64,000 nt of DNA, taken from contig NZ_BIMB01000018.1 in the NCBI RefSeq assembly GCF_004000865.1, positions 62,001 to 126,000 on the forward strand. The letters run 5' to 3'. This stretch comes from Paenibacillus elgii NBRC 100335. Lineage in GTDB: Bacteria; Bacillota; Bacilli; Paenibacillales; NBRC-103111. The stretch's first letter is position 1. Every line of letters begins with the position of its first letter. Shown here in pieces: positions 1-9,069 of this stretch. A program made the translations under genes and the position numbers. The notes beneath the pieces are model-generated. The model worked only from the letters and a program-made list of their open reading frames with translations. It was not told the origin of the DNA and made no database searches.

Positions 1-687
1 GATGATCAAAGTATTTCGGATATGATATCCATTTACTTGAGCGAAGAAAATTATACCGTGTTTTGTGCAGCCGACGGCAAACAGGGTAAAGAATTGTTCA
101 GCCTGCATGAGCCGGATGTCGTCATTCTTGATTTGATGCTTCCGGATACGAACGGCATCGAGCTGTGCAAGCACTTTCGCACCGTCTCCAACGTACCGAT
201 CATGATCGTTTCCGCCAAAAGTGAGGTATCCGAACGCGTCAACGCGCTGATGATCGGCGCCGACGATTATTTGTGCAAGCCGTTCAGCATGCGGGAGATG
301 GCCGCACGGACGAGTGCGCTCCTGCGCCGCTCCGCCTTAACCCAAACGGTCAGACCTGCAACAGAGGACCCTGTGCCTGCGGAAACGAAGGACATCGTCC
401 TTGATTTGGAAAAGCGGGGCATCTATTTGCACGGTCAAGCGGTGGAAACGACCTATTCCGAATTTGAAATCATGAAAAATTTCTGGCTTCATCCGGGCAA
501 AGTATTCTCAAGAGAAGAGCTGCTGAACAAAATTCGTGGCATCGATTCCTTCGTGACCGAACGCTCGGTCGACGTACATATTACGAATCTCCGCAAAAAA
601 ATCGAGGCGGACCCCAAAGAGCCCAAATATATCAAGACCGTCTGGGGTGTCGGATATAAATTCGAAATGCCAATGAAGACGAATTAA
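1..687 (+). CDS. OmpR/PhoB-family response regulator (5' end missing)
   Basis: This is a DNA-binding response regulator of a two-component system. The reading frame is open from the first base of the window and starts DDQSISDM, the usual acidic pocket near a receiver N-terminus, so the true start lies outside and an internal Met at 22 is not the start. The phosphoacceptor Asp sits in VVILDLMLP, the conserved Lys in DYLCKPF. A winged-helix DNA-binding domain follows, with the ERSVDVHITNLRKK recognition region and the closing YIKTVWGVGYKF. No kinase gene follows; a strong hairpin closes the transcript. The signal and targets cannot be told from the sequence. Confidence 0.93.
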   Translation, partial: DDQSISDMISIYLSEENYTVFCAADGKQGKELFSLHEPDVVILDLMLPDTNGIELCKHFRTVSNVPIMIVSAKSEVSERVNALMIGADDYLCKPFSMREMAARTSALLRRSALTQTVRPATEDPVPAETKDIVLDLEKRGIYLHGQAVETTYSEFEIMKNFWLHPGKVFSREELLNKIRGIDSFVTERSVDVHITNLRKKIEADPKEPKYIKTVWGVGYKFEMPMKTN

Positions 688-720
688 CCAGGCTCAAAGA
701 CTATGCACTTTTATCAACAT

Positions 721-774
721 AAAAATCCGGCCGGGCACGCAACCTTCTCATGCGTTGCGACCGACCGGATTTTT
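721..774. terminator. bidirectional intrinsic terminator
   Basis: A long inverted repeat is flanked by A-runs on the left and T-runs on the right, so it can stop transcription both from the regulator gene on the plus strand and from the lipoprotein gene on the minus strand. The arms share the CCGG core and a GTTGC/GCAAC segment. Confidence 0.85.
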
Positions 775-790
775 GCATACGGTGGCATTG

Positions 791-1528
791 TTATTTGCGA
801 GTATTGGCATCGTCCGGAAATACATGCAGGATCAACGTATTGAACTCGTTCATATAATTGGTCATGGTGCCGCGCTCCTTCTCTTCCTTCGCATAAAAGC
901 GGACACGCTGCACGAAATTCGGGTTCGCCGATACGTATACTTGCTGAATGTTGGTAGGCGCCATCGACAGCACCAGCTTACGGATTTCATCGGCCTTTCC
1001 TGTCGATAATCCCCCGTTTTCCGTCCACGAATACCGGCTCGGCCCTTTATCGGTGCCTCCGAATATCCCGACTCCGCCTTTCGACGTTACCTGATATCCC
1101 AGCATGTCCGGCGACGCCTCGGCTTCCGGACTATGACCGTCCAAAACGACCGCCACATAGCCGTTCACTTCCGTCAGCAGCACTTGGGCCTCACGGACAC
1201 CGGAGACGGTCTTCACCCGCTCGGCAATCTGTGGCGCGAATGCCATTGTACTCGCCGAGTGCCGGTTCGTCATATCGAGCTGTTTTCGCCCGCTGTATTC
1301 TTTCCCCTGACGGGCCTGCTGCTCGTCCACCCAACGCTGCTTGACCCCAAGCGATCCGTCTTCGTTATTGCGGGAATCGCGGTCATACAAGGCTTGCTGT
1401 CGGTAATCCTCCAGCCCGCCGCCGGGCCGGCTGGCCTGCGGCCTATTCCCGCCGCACGCGCTTTGCAGCAGCAAGCAGCCGGCTACTGCAAGCAGAAGCA
1501 GCCCCTTTCGGTGTATCACGGTGTTCAT
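791..1528 (-). CDS. YhcN/YlaJ-family sporulation lipoprotein
   Basis: A secreted lipoprotein of about 245 residues. The N-terminus is a signal peptide with a lipobox (LLQSAC), so the mature protein would be anchored by a lipidated Cys on the outer face of a membrane. The rest matches the YhcN/YlaJ family, whose members are associated with the spore inner membrane and germination, through segments such as RVKTVSGVREAQVLLTE and GYVAVVLDG. The ATG at 1528 was chosen because CAGGAGGGA lies about ten bases upstream and the signal peptide begins directly after it; an upstream in-frame start would add residues before the signal peptide. Sporulation expression is inferred from the family only. Confidence 0.82.
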   Translation of the reverse strand: MNTVIHRKGLLLLAVAGCLLLQSACGGNRPQASRPGGGLEDYRQQALYDRDSRNNEDGSLGVKQRWVDEQQARQGKEYSGRKQLDMTNRHSASTMAFAPQIAERVKTVSGVREAQVLLTEVNGYVAVVLDGHSPEAEASPDMLGYQVTSKGGVGIFGGTDKGPSRYSWTENGGLSTGKADEIRKLVLSMAPTNIQQVYVSANPNFVQRVRFYAKEEKERGTMTNYMNEFNTLILHVFPDDANTRK

Positions 1529-1608
1529 CCTGTCGTGTCCCTCCTGTAGACGTGCCCTCATAAGGCTCACGCTTAGGATGAATCACACGCCGGAAAATAT
1601 GCGCAGCA

Positions 1609-2127
1609 CTACTTCTTTTCGGTATCGCCGGGATTCAACCGCTCCAGCAGCTCGCGAACTTTTTGTTCCGATACGTCTCCCGTTTGCTTAAAGAGCGCAA
1701 GCTGCTCCGCAATGTCGCGGCCGATCGCTTCGTGCTCGGCTTCTGCCGCTGCATAGCCAGGATCGAACCACACATAATCGCCTTCGGGGCCGTTGCGCAG
1801 GAATGGCTTGCTCCAATGGGCCGGATAATCGTAAGGCGCTTCCCCGAATAAAAAACCGAGCACCTCGTCGCTTTCCAGCGGCATCAAATGATGAAACGAT
1901 TCTTCCTGTACGGACTCCGGCCCCGCCGGGATTGCGGCCAAATTCCTGTGTAAGTAGGCGTAATGCAAGTAGTGCTCTCCCGTCGCCTTGTCTTTGGCGA
2001 TTTCATACAGTTCAAGTCCATCTTCTTTCAACACGCGAACGGAATCGAGCCGCTCCCCGATTTCTTCGCCCGGGATACGTTTCCGGTTGCTCCAGGACGT
2101 GTTCGGTTCGTTTGCTTCCGACATCAT
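1609..2127 (-). CDS. conserved hypothetical protein
   Basis: I do not recognise this protein of about 172 residues. It is acidic, has no membrane segment or signal peptide, and contains several aromatic stretches (HYLHYAYLHRN, GDYVWFDPGY). It ends in a charged helix rich in Glu and Arg. The start at 2127 is supported by a GAAGGGGG ribosome binding site seven bases upstream; a second ATG at 2124 is equally possible. It lies immediately downstream of the TRIC-type channel gene with almost no gap (the channel stop is at 2129), so the two are probably co-transcribed. Confidence 0.7.
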   Translation of the reverse strand: MMSEANEPNTSWSNRKRIPGEEIGERLDSVRVLKEDGLELYEIAKDKATGEHYLHYAYLHRNLAAIPAGPESVQEESFHHLMPLESDEVLGFLFGEAPYDYPAHWSKPFLRNGPEGDYVWFDPGYAAAEAEHEAIGRDIAEQLALFKQTGDVSEQKVRELLERLNPGDTEKK

Positions 2128-2128
2128 G

Positions 2129-2779
2129 CTAAGCCCCCTTCGCTTGCTTGGATTCCTCATTAAGCCGCAGCGTGCGCCGTGGCAGCCGCCATTTGTACAC
2201 CACCGACAGCATCCGCAAAATAACAATGAGCGCGAATAGTCCGAGCAGCGGCCACGACCCTTGGAACCAGCCGATCCCGATCAGAAATCCCGCCAGCATT
2301 CCCCAAACCGCATAGATCTCGTCATGCAGCACAAGCGGCTTCCGTCCGGCCAGCACGTCGCGGATAATCCCGCCGCCGATCCCGGTCATCATCGCCGCTA
2401 CGATGACGGCGCTTAGCGGAGCATTCATCTGAACCGCATACAGTGCCCCTTGAATGGAGAAAGCCGCCAAGCCGATAGCGTCGAACAAGGATTCCCATGT
2501 TTTCCAGCGGCGAATCCAGCTGACGGGAACGATAAAAACAAGAAACGCCGCAATGAGCGCCGTTTTCAAATAAAGTCCCTGCGTCCAAAGCGTGCTGACA
2601 GGTATGCCGATCAGCAAGTTTCGGACGACCCCGCCGCCGAACGCCGTCACAAAGGCAAGTACAAAAACGCCCAGAATATCGTACTCTTCTTCCATGGCAA
2701 CGACCGCGCCGGAAATAGCGAACGCGATCGTGCCGATAATGCTGAATAATTGCAAATTGACTTGAAGCAGTTCATCCAT
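2129..2779 (-). CDS. TRIC-type trimeric intracellular cation channel family protein (UPF0126)
   Basis: An integral membrane protein of about 216 residues with seven predicted hydrophobic helices arranged as two repeats. Each repeat carries the family hallmark of a glycine-rich kink followed by a basic residue (FGGGVVRNLL and GIGGGIIRDVL). Bacterial members of this family form trimeric potassium-permeable channels; the physiological role in this organism is unknown. The ATG at 2779 was taken as start although its Shine-Dalgarno is weak; a TTG at 2800, inside the end of the upstream oxidoreductase gene, is an alternative. The tight packing with the genes on both sides indicates one operon. Confidence 0.85.
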   Translation of the reverse strand: MDELLQVNLQLFSIIGTIAFAISGAVVAMEEEYDILGVFVLAFVTAFGGGVVRNLLIGIPVSTLWTQGLYLKTALIAAFLVFIVPVSWIRRWKTWESLFDAIGLAAFSIQGALYAVQMNAPLSAVIVAAMMTGIGGGIIRDVLAGRKPLVLHDEIYAVWGMLAGFLIGIGWFQGSWPLLGLFALIVILRMLSVVYKWRLPRRTLRLNEESKQAKGA

Positions 2780-2784
2780 AAGGG

Positions 2785-3864
2785 TTAATCCAAGCTCCAA
2801 TCCAGCGTAACGAGTTGACCTGTACGGGACGACTCATAGATCGCTTCCAGCACTAAACTGTTCGTGAGACCTGACATCGCAGATGTAAGCGGCTCGCGGT
2901 GCTCCCGGATGCAATCGAGGAAATGGCGGCTCATGCGCTGACGAGGCCCTTCATCGTTCGAATCCACCGTCAACTCTACGTCGGCGGTCCGCTCGAACAG
3001 CTCGGTATGCAGCGTCCCTCTTCCTGCACGTAGAGAAGCGCCCCCCTCGGAGCCCATCAGGTAAATATAAGGTCCGTTATCGATAAAATCGGTATTAGCC
3101 GCCCAGCTTACATCCAGCGACAGCGTGCTGCCGTTATCCAGCTTGATTAGAGCGGTTGCCAGATCCTCAACGTCATAAAAGCCGTTCCAGTCCGGTTTGC
3201 CCCAAGTGCCGATACCGCGCTTCTTCGGTCCGAACTCGGCATACGTCGTCCCGAAGACGGAGACCGGCTTCGGACTGCCCATCAAGTGCAGCGATAAATC
3301 CAGCATATGCACGCCGATATCGATCAGCGGCCCGCCGCCGGATTTATGCATTTGCGTAAACCAAGTGCCCCAGCCCGGAATCCCTTTGCGGCGCAGCCAG
3401 CCGGTTTTGACATTATAGATACTGCCGAGCGCACCTTTCTCGATTTGTTCCTTCACCTGCATGTTAAGCGATTCCCAACGCATCTGGTGCGACATCATCA
3501 ACACTTTGCCTGACTTCAGGTGTGCCTTGACAATTTCTTTGGCGGAAGCCGCATTGACGGCCATCGGCTTTTCAAGCAGAACGTGCTTGCCGGCTTGAAG
3601 CGCTTCAATGGCAATGGGTGCATGTGCATCGTTCGGGACGGCTACGATTACTGCATCCAAGCTCGGATCCTGCAGCAGCTCCTGATAGGTTGCGTAAACG
3701 TTCGGAATATTATATTCCTTCGCCCGCGCGATAGCCATAGGCTGATAGACGTCCGTCACAGCCGTTACGGCGGCGTCCGGGATTTGCGAAAATTCCTGAA
3801 TGTGTACATTGCCGATGTTGCCGGCGCCGATGACGCCGATTTGTATTTTGTCGTTTGCGCTCAT
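2785..3864 (-). CDS. Gfo/Idh/MocA-family NAD(P)-dependent oxidoreductase
   Basis: A 359-residue dehydrogenase of the sugar/inositol type. The N-terminal Rossmann fold shows GVIGAGNIGNVH at residues 9-20, and the family signature EKPMA, with the conserved Lys next to the cofactor, comes near residue 100. The C-terminal substrate domain contains the GGGPLIDIGVHMLDL segment with the Asp and His that act in catalysis in characterised members. The substrate is not predictable, and there is no sugar transport or kinase gene nearby. GGAGGAG upstream of the ATG fixes the start. The TRIC-channel gene follows within a few bases. Confidence 0.92.
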   Translation of the reverse strand: MSANDKIQIGVIGAGNIGNVHIQEFSQIPDAAVTAVTDVYQPMAIARAKEYNIPNVYATYQELLQDPSLDAVIVAVPNDAHAPIAIEALQAGKHVLLEKPMAVNAASAKEIVKAHLKSGKVLMMSHQMRWESLNMQVKEQIEKGALGSIYNVKTGWLRRKGIPGWGTWFTQMHKSGGGPLIDIGVHMLDLSLHLMGSPKPVSVFGTTYAEFGPKKRGIGTWGKPDWNGFYDVEDLATALIKLDNGSTLSLDVSWAANTDFIDNGPYIYLMGSEGGASLRAGRGTLHTELFERTADVELTVDSNDEGPRQRMSRHFLDCIREHREPLTSAMSGLTNSLVLEAIYESSRTGQLVTLDWSLD

Positions 3865-3943
3865 GCGTTAGGCTCCTCCGCTGACGTTTTTCTATGTTCT
3901 CAAACAGTTTCACTATACCATAAACTTCAGGCAAGTTGTAACG

Positions 3944-3992
3944 GAAAAAAGCGGCGTCCTTCCGGTTTTTACGCCTGTGGCAGCCGCTTTTC
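3944..3992 (-). terminator. intrinsic terminator of the kinase/regulator operon
   Basis: An inverted repeat built on AAAAGCGGC / GCCGCTTTT is followed on the minus strand by a run of T residues. It lies directly after the stop of the NarL-type regulator and is symmetrical enough to work in both directions. Confidence 0.75.
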
Positions 3993-3999
3993 GGGCAGC

Positions 4000-4659
4000 T
4001 TACAAAATGCCCATATCTTTTGCTTTTTGAGCCGCTTCCTTACTGCTTTTTCCGCCCAGTTTCTTCAAAATGTTCCCAACGTGCACTTTGATCGTCCGGA
4101 TGGAGACGACGAATTTGTCGGCGATTTGTGTTTGGGTGTGCCCTTTTTCGATCAGATCGAGCACTTGAATTTCGGTCGGCGTCAGCAAATTTTTGAGCTC
4201 CCTCACCCGCACCTCATGCTCAAGCTGCTTCAAGCGGCGGAATTCTTCCCGCATCTGCGCAGCGACGCTCGGATGGATGGAGCTCCGGTTGGCGTACGCG
4301 CTGCGGATCGTCTGCGGAATTTCCGTGAAGTTGGACTTCACCATATAATCGACGGCGCCGGCCTTGAACGCTTCGAAAATGATTTCTTTCTCCTCCATCG
4401 AAGAAAGCATCACGACGCGTGCCCCGCTGCATTTCACGATTTCCGCTGCGGCCCACAGTCCCTCCGGACTGTCGGACATCATGACGTCCATCAGAACGAC
4501 ATCTGCTTCCGTCTTCTCCAGCAGCTCGACAGCCGCTTCACCGGACGAAGCCTGACCCACCACTTCGATATCCGGCTCCTTTTGCAAGTAGCTGTGCAGG
4601 CCGCGCAGCCAGTCCGGATCGTCCTCGACAATGACGACGCGAATCACAGGATGCTCCAT
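4000..4659 (-). CDS. NarL/FixJ-family response regulator
   Basis: A 219-residue regulator with an N-terminal receiver (acidic VEDDPDW near residue 12, phosphoacceptor Asp in DVVLMDVMM near residue 57, Lys in DYMVKSNF near 105) and a C-terminal LuxR-type helix-turn-helix (LTPTEIQVLDLIEKG ... ADKFVVSIRTIKVHVGNILKKL). The ATG follows the TGA of the upstream kinase gene with no gap, so the pair is translationally linked and almost certainly forms one two-component system. Regulated genes are not evident from the window. Confidence 0.93.
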   Translation of the reverse strand: MEHPVIRVVIVEDDPDWLRGLHSYLQKEPDIEVVGQASSGEAAVELLEKTEADVVLMDVMMSDSPEGLWAAAEIVKCSGARVVMLSSMEEKEIIFEAFKAGAVDYMVKSNFTEIPQTIRSAYANRSSIHPSVAAQMREEFRRLKQLEHEVRVRELKNLLTPTEIQVLDLIEKGHTQTQIADKFVVSIRTIKVHVGNILKKLGGKSSKEAAQKAKDMGIL

Positions 4660-6048
4660 TCAAATTAACTCCCTTCCCGCCGGAAGCCGCTTTTGCTTCG
4701 GAAACTGCATGAAGACGCTCGTTCCTTGGCCCGGCTTGCTGTGAATATTCATGGTGCCTTTGTGCTTCTGAACAATAGTATAACAATAAGACAGTCCCAA
4801 GCCGAAGTTCATTTTCTTACCGCTTTTGGTCGTGTAGAACGGATCGAAGACGCGCTTGAGCTGCGCCTTGTCCATTCCGGGACCCGTGTCCTTCACTTCC
4901 AGAACGACTTTCCGCTTCGTTTCCGTCAAGCGTACGGTCAGGACACCACCGTCCGGCATCGCTTCAATAGCATTCGTCAGCACGTTGGTCCACACCTCGG
5001 TCAACTGCGCCCGGTCTGCGGCAATCCGTTCCTCCGTCAAATACTGCTCGTGAACCTCGACCTTATGCAGCTCCGGAGACAGAGTGCGGATACAGTCCCT
5101 CATCAGCTCGCGCGGGTCCAACTCCTCGAGTTGAAGCTTGATCTCCTGGGTTTGTCCCTGAATTCGGTAGATCATCTCGTAAATATGCTGCGAAGCGGAC
5201 AAAATGACTTCCATATCCTGCACGACTTGGGCCGGGTCCGTTCGTCCGGCTGCCACCTCGGATTTGATTTTGTCGCCGAACAGCCGGATTTTGCCGACAT
5301 CGTTCTTGATCGCATGGTTCAAAATCGAGGTCCCGGACGTAATTGCGCGCAGTGTATAATCGAGCTTCTGGTTCCGTATCGAGATTTGCAGACCCATGAA
5401 TCCATAGCGGAAGCTCGATCCGACAATGATCGCCAGGGTGAGTGCGATCACCCATGTGTTATAGCGCCACCATTCGTACAAACCGAAAAAGGAGGGCAGC
5501 AAATAAAGCGTAAATAAAGCGAATACCAGCGTCGGCGCAGCCGCTAGCGTCGTCAGCATCCGGCTGCGGCGGAGAAACGAATTTTTCTCCTTCAGCAGCG
5601 CCATGATCAATAAAACGGCGCCTGTCACAATATACGGCGCCGCCCAAGGGGTGACAAAGTAATACGGGATCGGATCGCCGGGTTTCGGTTCGAGCACGAA
5701 GGAAAGAGCAGGAAGAACCACCAGCGCCCACGGAATCCATCGTTTCCACGGCCATACCGGATAATCCGGGTAATAAACGATGGCGAACATCAAAAACGTA
5801 TAAGGCAAGCCGAAGTAGCACATCAGCGAACTGGCGAGCTCGGCTTTGGCAAGCAGCACCGCAACAGGCATCGTCAACAAGCCGCGGTCAAACAAATAAG
5901 GCACGACGTCGTCCGCAATCACCGCGGACAATCCCCCGCAGCCGCCTGTAAAGGCGATGCTGCTGATCCATTGTGTCGTCGCCCGCTTCGGATCGGTGAC
6001 GATCAGGAGCAGCCCGATCGTCCATAGGCCGATAAAAACAAACAGCAT
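4660..6048 (-). CDS. membrane sensor histidine kinase with multi-helix N-terminal domain
   Basis: A 462-residue kinase. About the first 220 residues form six or seven hydrophobic helices with little extracellular loop sequence. A dimerisation segment follows with the probable phosphoacceptor His in LNHAIKND, unlike the common HE/HD box. The C-terminal third is an HATPase domain with the N box (NVLTNAIEAMPDGG), the G1 box (DTGPGMD) and the G2 region (NFGLGLSYC). It lies directly downstream of a KapB-like gene and upstream of its NarL-type regulator. Sensing by membrane helices suggests a lipophilic or membrane-state signal, but that is inference. Confidence 0.92.
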   Translation of the reverse strand: MLFVFIGLWTIGLLLIVTDPKRATTQWISSIAFTGGCGGLSAVIADDVVPYLFDRGLLTMPVAVLLAKAELASSLMCYFGLPYTFLMFAIVYYPDYPVWPWKRWIPWALVVLPALSFVLEPKPGDPIPYYFVTPWAAPYIVTGAVLLIMALLKEKNSFLRRSRMLTTLAAAPTLVFALFTLYLLPSFFGLYEWWRYNTWVIALTLAIIVGSSFRYGFMGLQISIRNQKLDYTLRAITSGTSILNHAIKNDVGKIRLFGDKIKSEVAAGRTDPAQVVQDMEVILSASQHIYEMIYRIQGQTQEIKLQLEELDPRELMRDCIRTLSPELHKVEVHEQYLTEERIAADRAQLTEVWTNVLTNAIEAMPDGGVLTVRLTETKRKVVLEVKDTGPGMDKAQLKRVFDPFYTTKSGKKMNFGLGLSYCYTIVQKHKGTMNIHSKPGQGTSVFMQFPKQKRLPAGRELI

Positions 6049-6069
6049 GACAACCCGATCCCTTCCGTC

Positions 6070-6453
6070 TTAAGCGTACTCTCCCTCGAGCCGGTCCAAT
6101 TCTTCGAGACATCGCTCGGCCCAGCGAACCGTTCGCTTCAGTTGCTCGCGCTCCTGCGCCAAGGCTTGCCGCAGCGATTCGCGGTAAGCCGGCACCGCCC
6201 CATGGTGCGGCCGGACCGTGTTCGGCGGCATAAGCGCAATCTCCTGATAGGCCAGCGCGCGCCGTTGATGGAAAAATGCCACATCCGGGTCCATCGGATT
6301 GTGCAAATCTCCTTGCGTTGGGTGTTTCACGACCGCGGCAATCTTGATGGCGATCTTACCAGTAGGCGATAGCTCGACAACCTCGCCTATGTAATCGCCT
6401 GTTTTGTAGGAAGCCCGGACCATCGTCCCGGGAGTTAACATGGATTCCAGCAT
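6070..6453 (-). CDS. kapB: KapB-like kinase-associated protein
   Basis: A protein of about 127 residues resembling B. subtilis KapB, which is needed for the sporulation kinase KinB to feed the Spo0 phosphorelay. The recognisable parts are the SH3-like segment (VRASYKTGDYIGEVVEL), the block KHPTQGDLHNP and the following FFHQRRALAYQE. The ATG at 6453 was chosen because it gives the usual family length and follows AAGGAAGGGAG by about 13 bases. An in-frame ATG at 6507 overlapping the thioredoxin gene is an alternative and would add 18 residues. It stands just upstream of a histidine kinase, whereas in B. subtilis kapB follows kinB. Confidence 0.8.
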   Translation of the reverse strand: MLESMLTPGTMVRASYKTGDYIGEVVELSPTGKIAIKIAAVVKHPTQGDLHNPMDPDVAFFHQRRALAYQEIALMPPNTVRPHHGAVPAYRESLRQALAQEREQLKRTVRWAERCLEELDRLEGEYA

Positions 6454-6499
6454 CGTATAGATACGACTCCCTTCCTTGTTATAAGTCAGAATGGCCTTA

Positions 6500-6877
6500 T
6501 CAGCCATTCGTAGTAACATTCATCCAGCGGTGAAGCTCCTGCACACCGTCGAACCGATATTTTTTATCGATCACCCCTTGCTGCCATCGCACCAGACACG
6601 GCACGCTTTCGATTTGCCAATTCCGCGCCAGCAGCGGCGAGAAATTAATATTGCATCGGCCCATGGCAGTCCGCGGATTCAACGCCTGTACAACCTCCAG
6701 CATCCTCTCGCCTACCTTGCACGTGCCGCACAGCGGAGTATAGAAGAATATGTACCGGGGCTCCGAATAAGCCAAATGTCCTTCGGCCGCGTTTTCCGGG
6801 AATTCCGGTTCTACAGCTTCGGTCGTTGCAGGCGTCCATGCAAGCAGGTCTTGTTCCGACCATTCCTTGAGCGTCAT
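6500..6877 (-). CDS. thioredoxin-family protein
   Basis: A 125-residue protein with a thioredoxin fold. The active site is CGTC in FFYTPLCGTCKVGERM, and the cis-proline region appears as IESVPCLVRWQQG. There is no signal peptide, so it should act in the cytoplasm as a disulfide reductase or redox carrier. Its 3' end runs close to or into the KapB-like gene, which suggests co-transcription. The substrate is unknown; the CGTC motif differs from the CGPC of housekeeping thioredoxin. Confidence 0.88.
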   Translation of the reverse strand: MTLKEWSEQDLLAWTPATTEAVEPEFPENAAEGHLAYSEPRYIFFYTPLCGTCKVGERMLEVVQALNPRTAMGRCNINFSPLLARNWQIESVPCLVRWQQGVIDKKYRFDGVQELHRWMNVTTNG

Positions 6878-6971
6878 GGTTCCAATCCCTCCCTACATAT
6901 TTGCTTATTGCTTCCAGAGGGACCTATCCGGTAGAATGGTACTATCCAGGGTATAGGGCAGGTGTTAAACA

Positions 6972-7196
6972 ATGTCGGACACAACGAACCAAAATTCGAA
7001 TGAGCAGCCGCAATCCGCCGGCGAGCCTAAAAAAGTCAGCTTGGCGGATGCGATTAAAAACAAGCTCGCGCAAAAGAAGCAAGCCCAGCATGACGCTAAA
7101 GCCAACGGCCAAATGCGTGCCGGAAACGCGTCCGTGATGAAAAGCCAAAACAACAAAAAGCCGAACAACCAACGCCGGCGTACCGGCGGAAGCTGA
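6972..7196 (+). CDS. small basic conserved protein
   Basis: A 74-residue hydrophilic protein, rich in Lys, Gln and Asn, probably disordered. It has a polar N-terminus, a helix of the type KKVSLADAIKNKLAQKKQ and a closing basic motif KKPNNQRRRTGGS. I do not know a function; the composition fits a nucleic-acid or ribosome-associated small protein or a spore protein, but nothing decides this. The start is supported by AGGTG seven bases upstream. It is transcribed away from the thioredoxin operon and ends at a strong terminator. Confidence 0.72.
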   Translation: MSDTTNQNSNEQPQSAGEPKKVSLADAIKNKLAQKKQAQHDAKANGQMRAGNASVMKSQNNKKPNNQRRRTGGS

Positions 7197-7214
7197 CCGG
7201 CCGCGATTGGAAAA

Positions 7215-7262
7215 GAAGGATGAGCACAGCCTTTTCAGGCCTGCGGCTCATCCTTTTTTTAA
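7215..7262. terminator. bidirectional intrinsic terminator
   Basis: The arms AAGGATGAGC and GCTCATCCTT are followed by a long T-run on the plus strand. It lies between the convergent small basic protein gene and the first ABC-F gene and may serve both. Confidence 0.85.
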
Positions 7263-7302
7263 TTATACGGAACGGCTGTTTCTGGCAAACTATGAATGGA
7301 AA

Positions 7303-8952
<1,650 letters not shown>

Positions 8953-8983
8953 TCAGCCCGTGTAAAGCTGCTTCCAAACGTAT

Positions 8984-8992
8984 ATTATAGCA
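8984..8992 (-). promoter_or_regulatory. candidate extended -10 promoter for the YkpA-like gene
   Basis: The minus strand reads TGCTATAAT, a consensus -10 hexamer preceded by the TGn extension, upstream of the ABC-F start. No good -35 hexamer is seen at the right distance. Confidence 0.35.
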
Positions 8993-9069
8993 TAAATTGG
9001 CGCGTCTTCCCACTGGATGTTATTTTTTGTTCCGCCCAAAATGGCCTGCCGCACCGCTGAAACGCTTCG

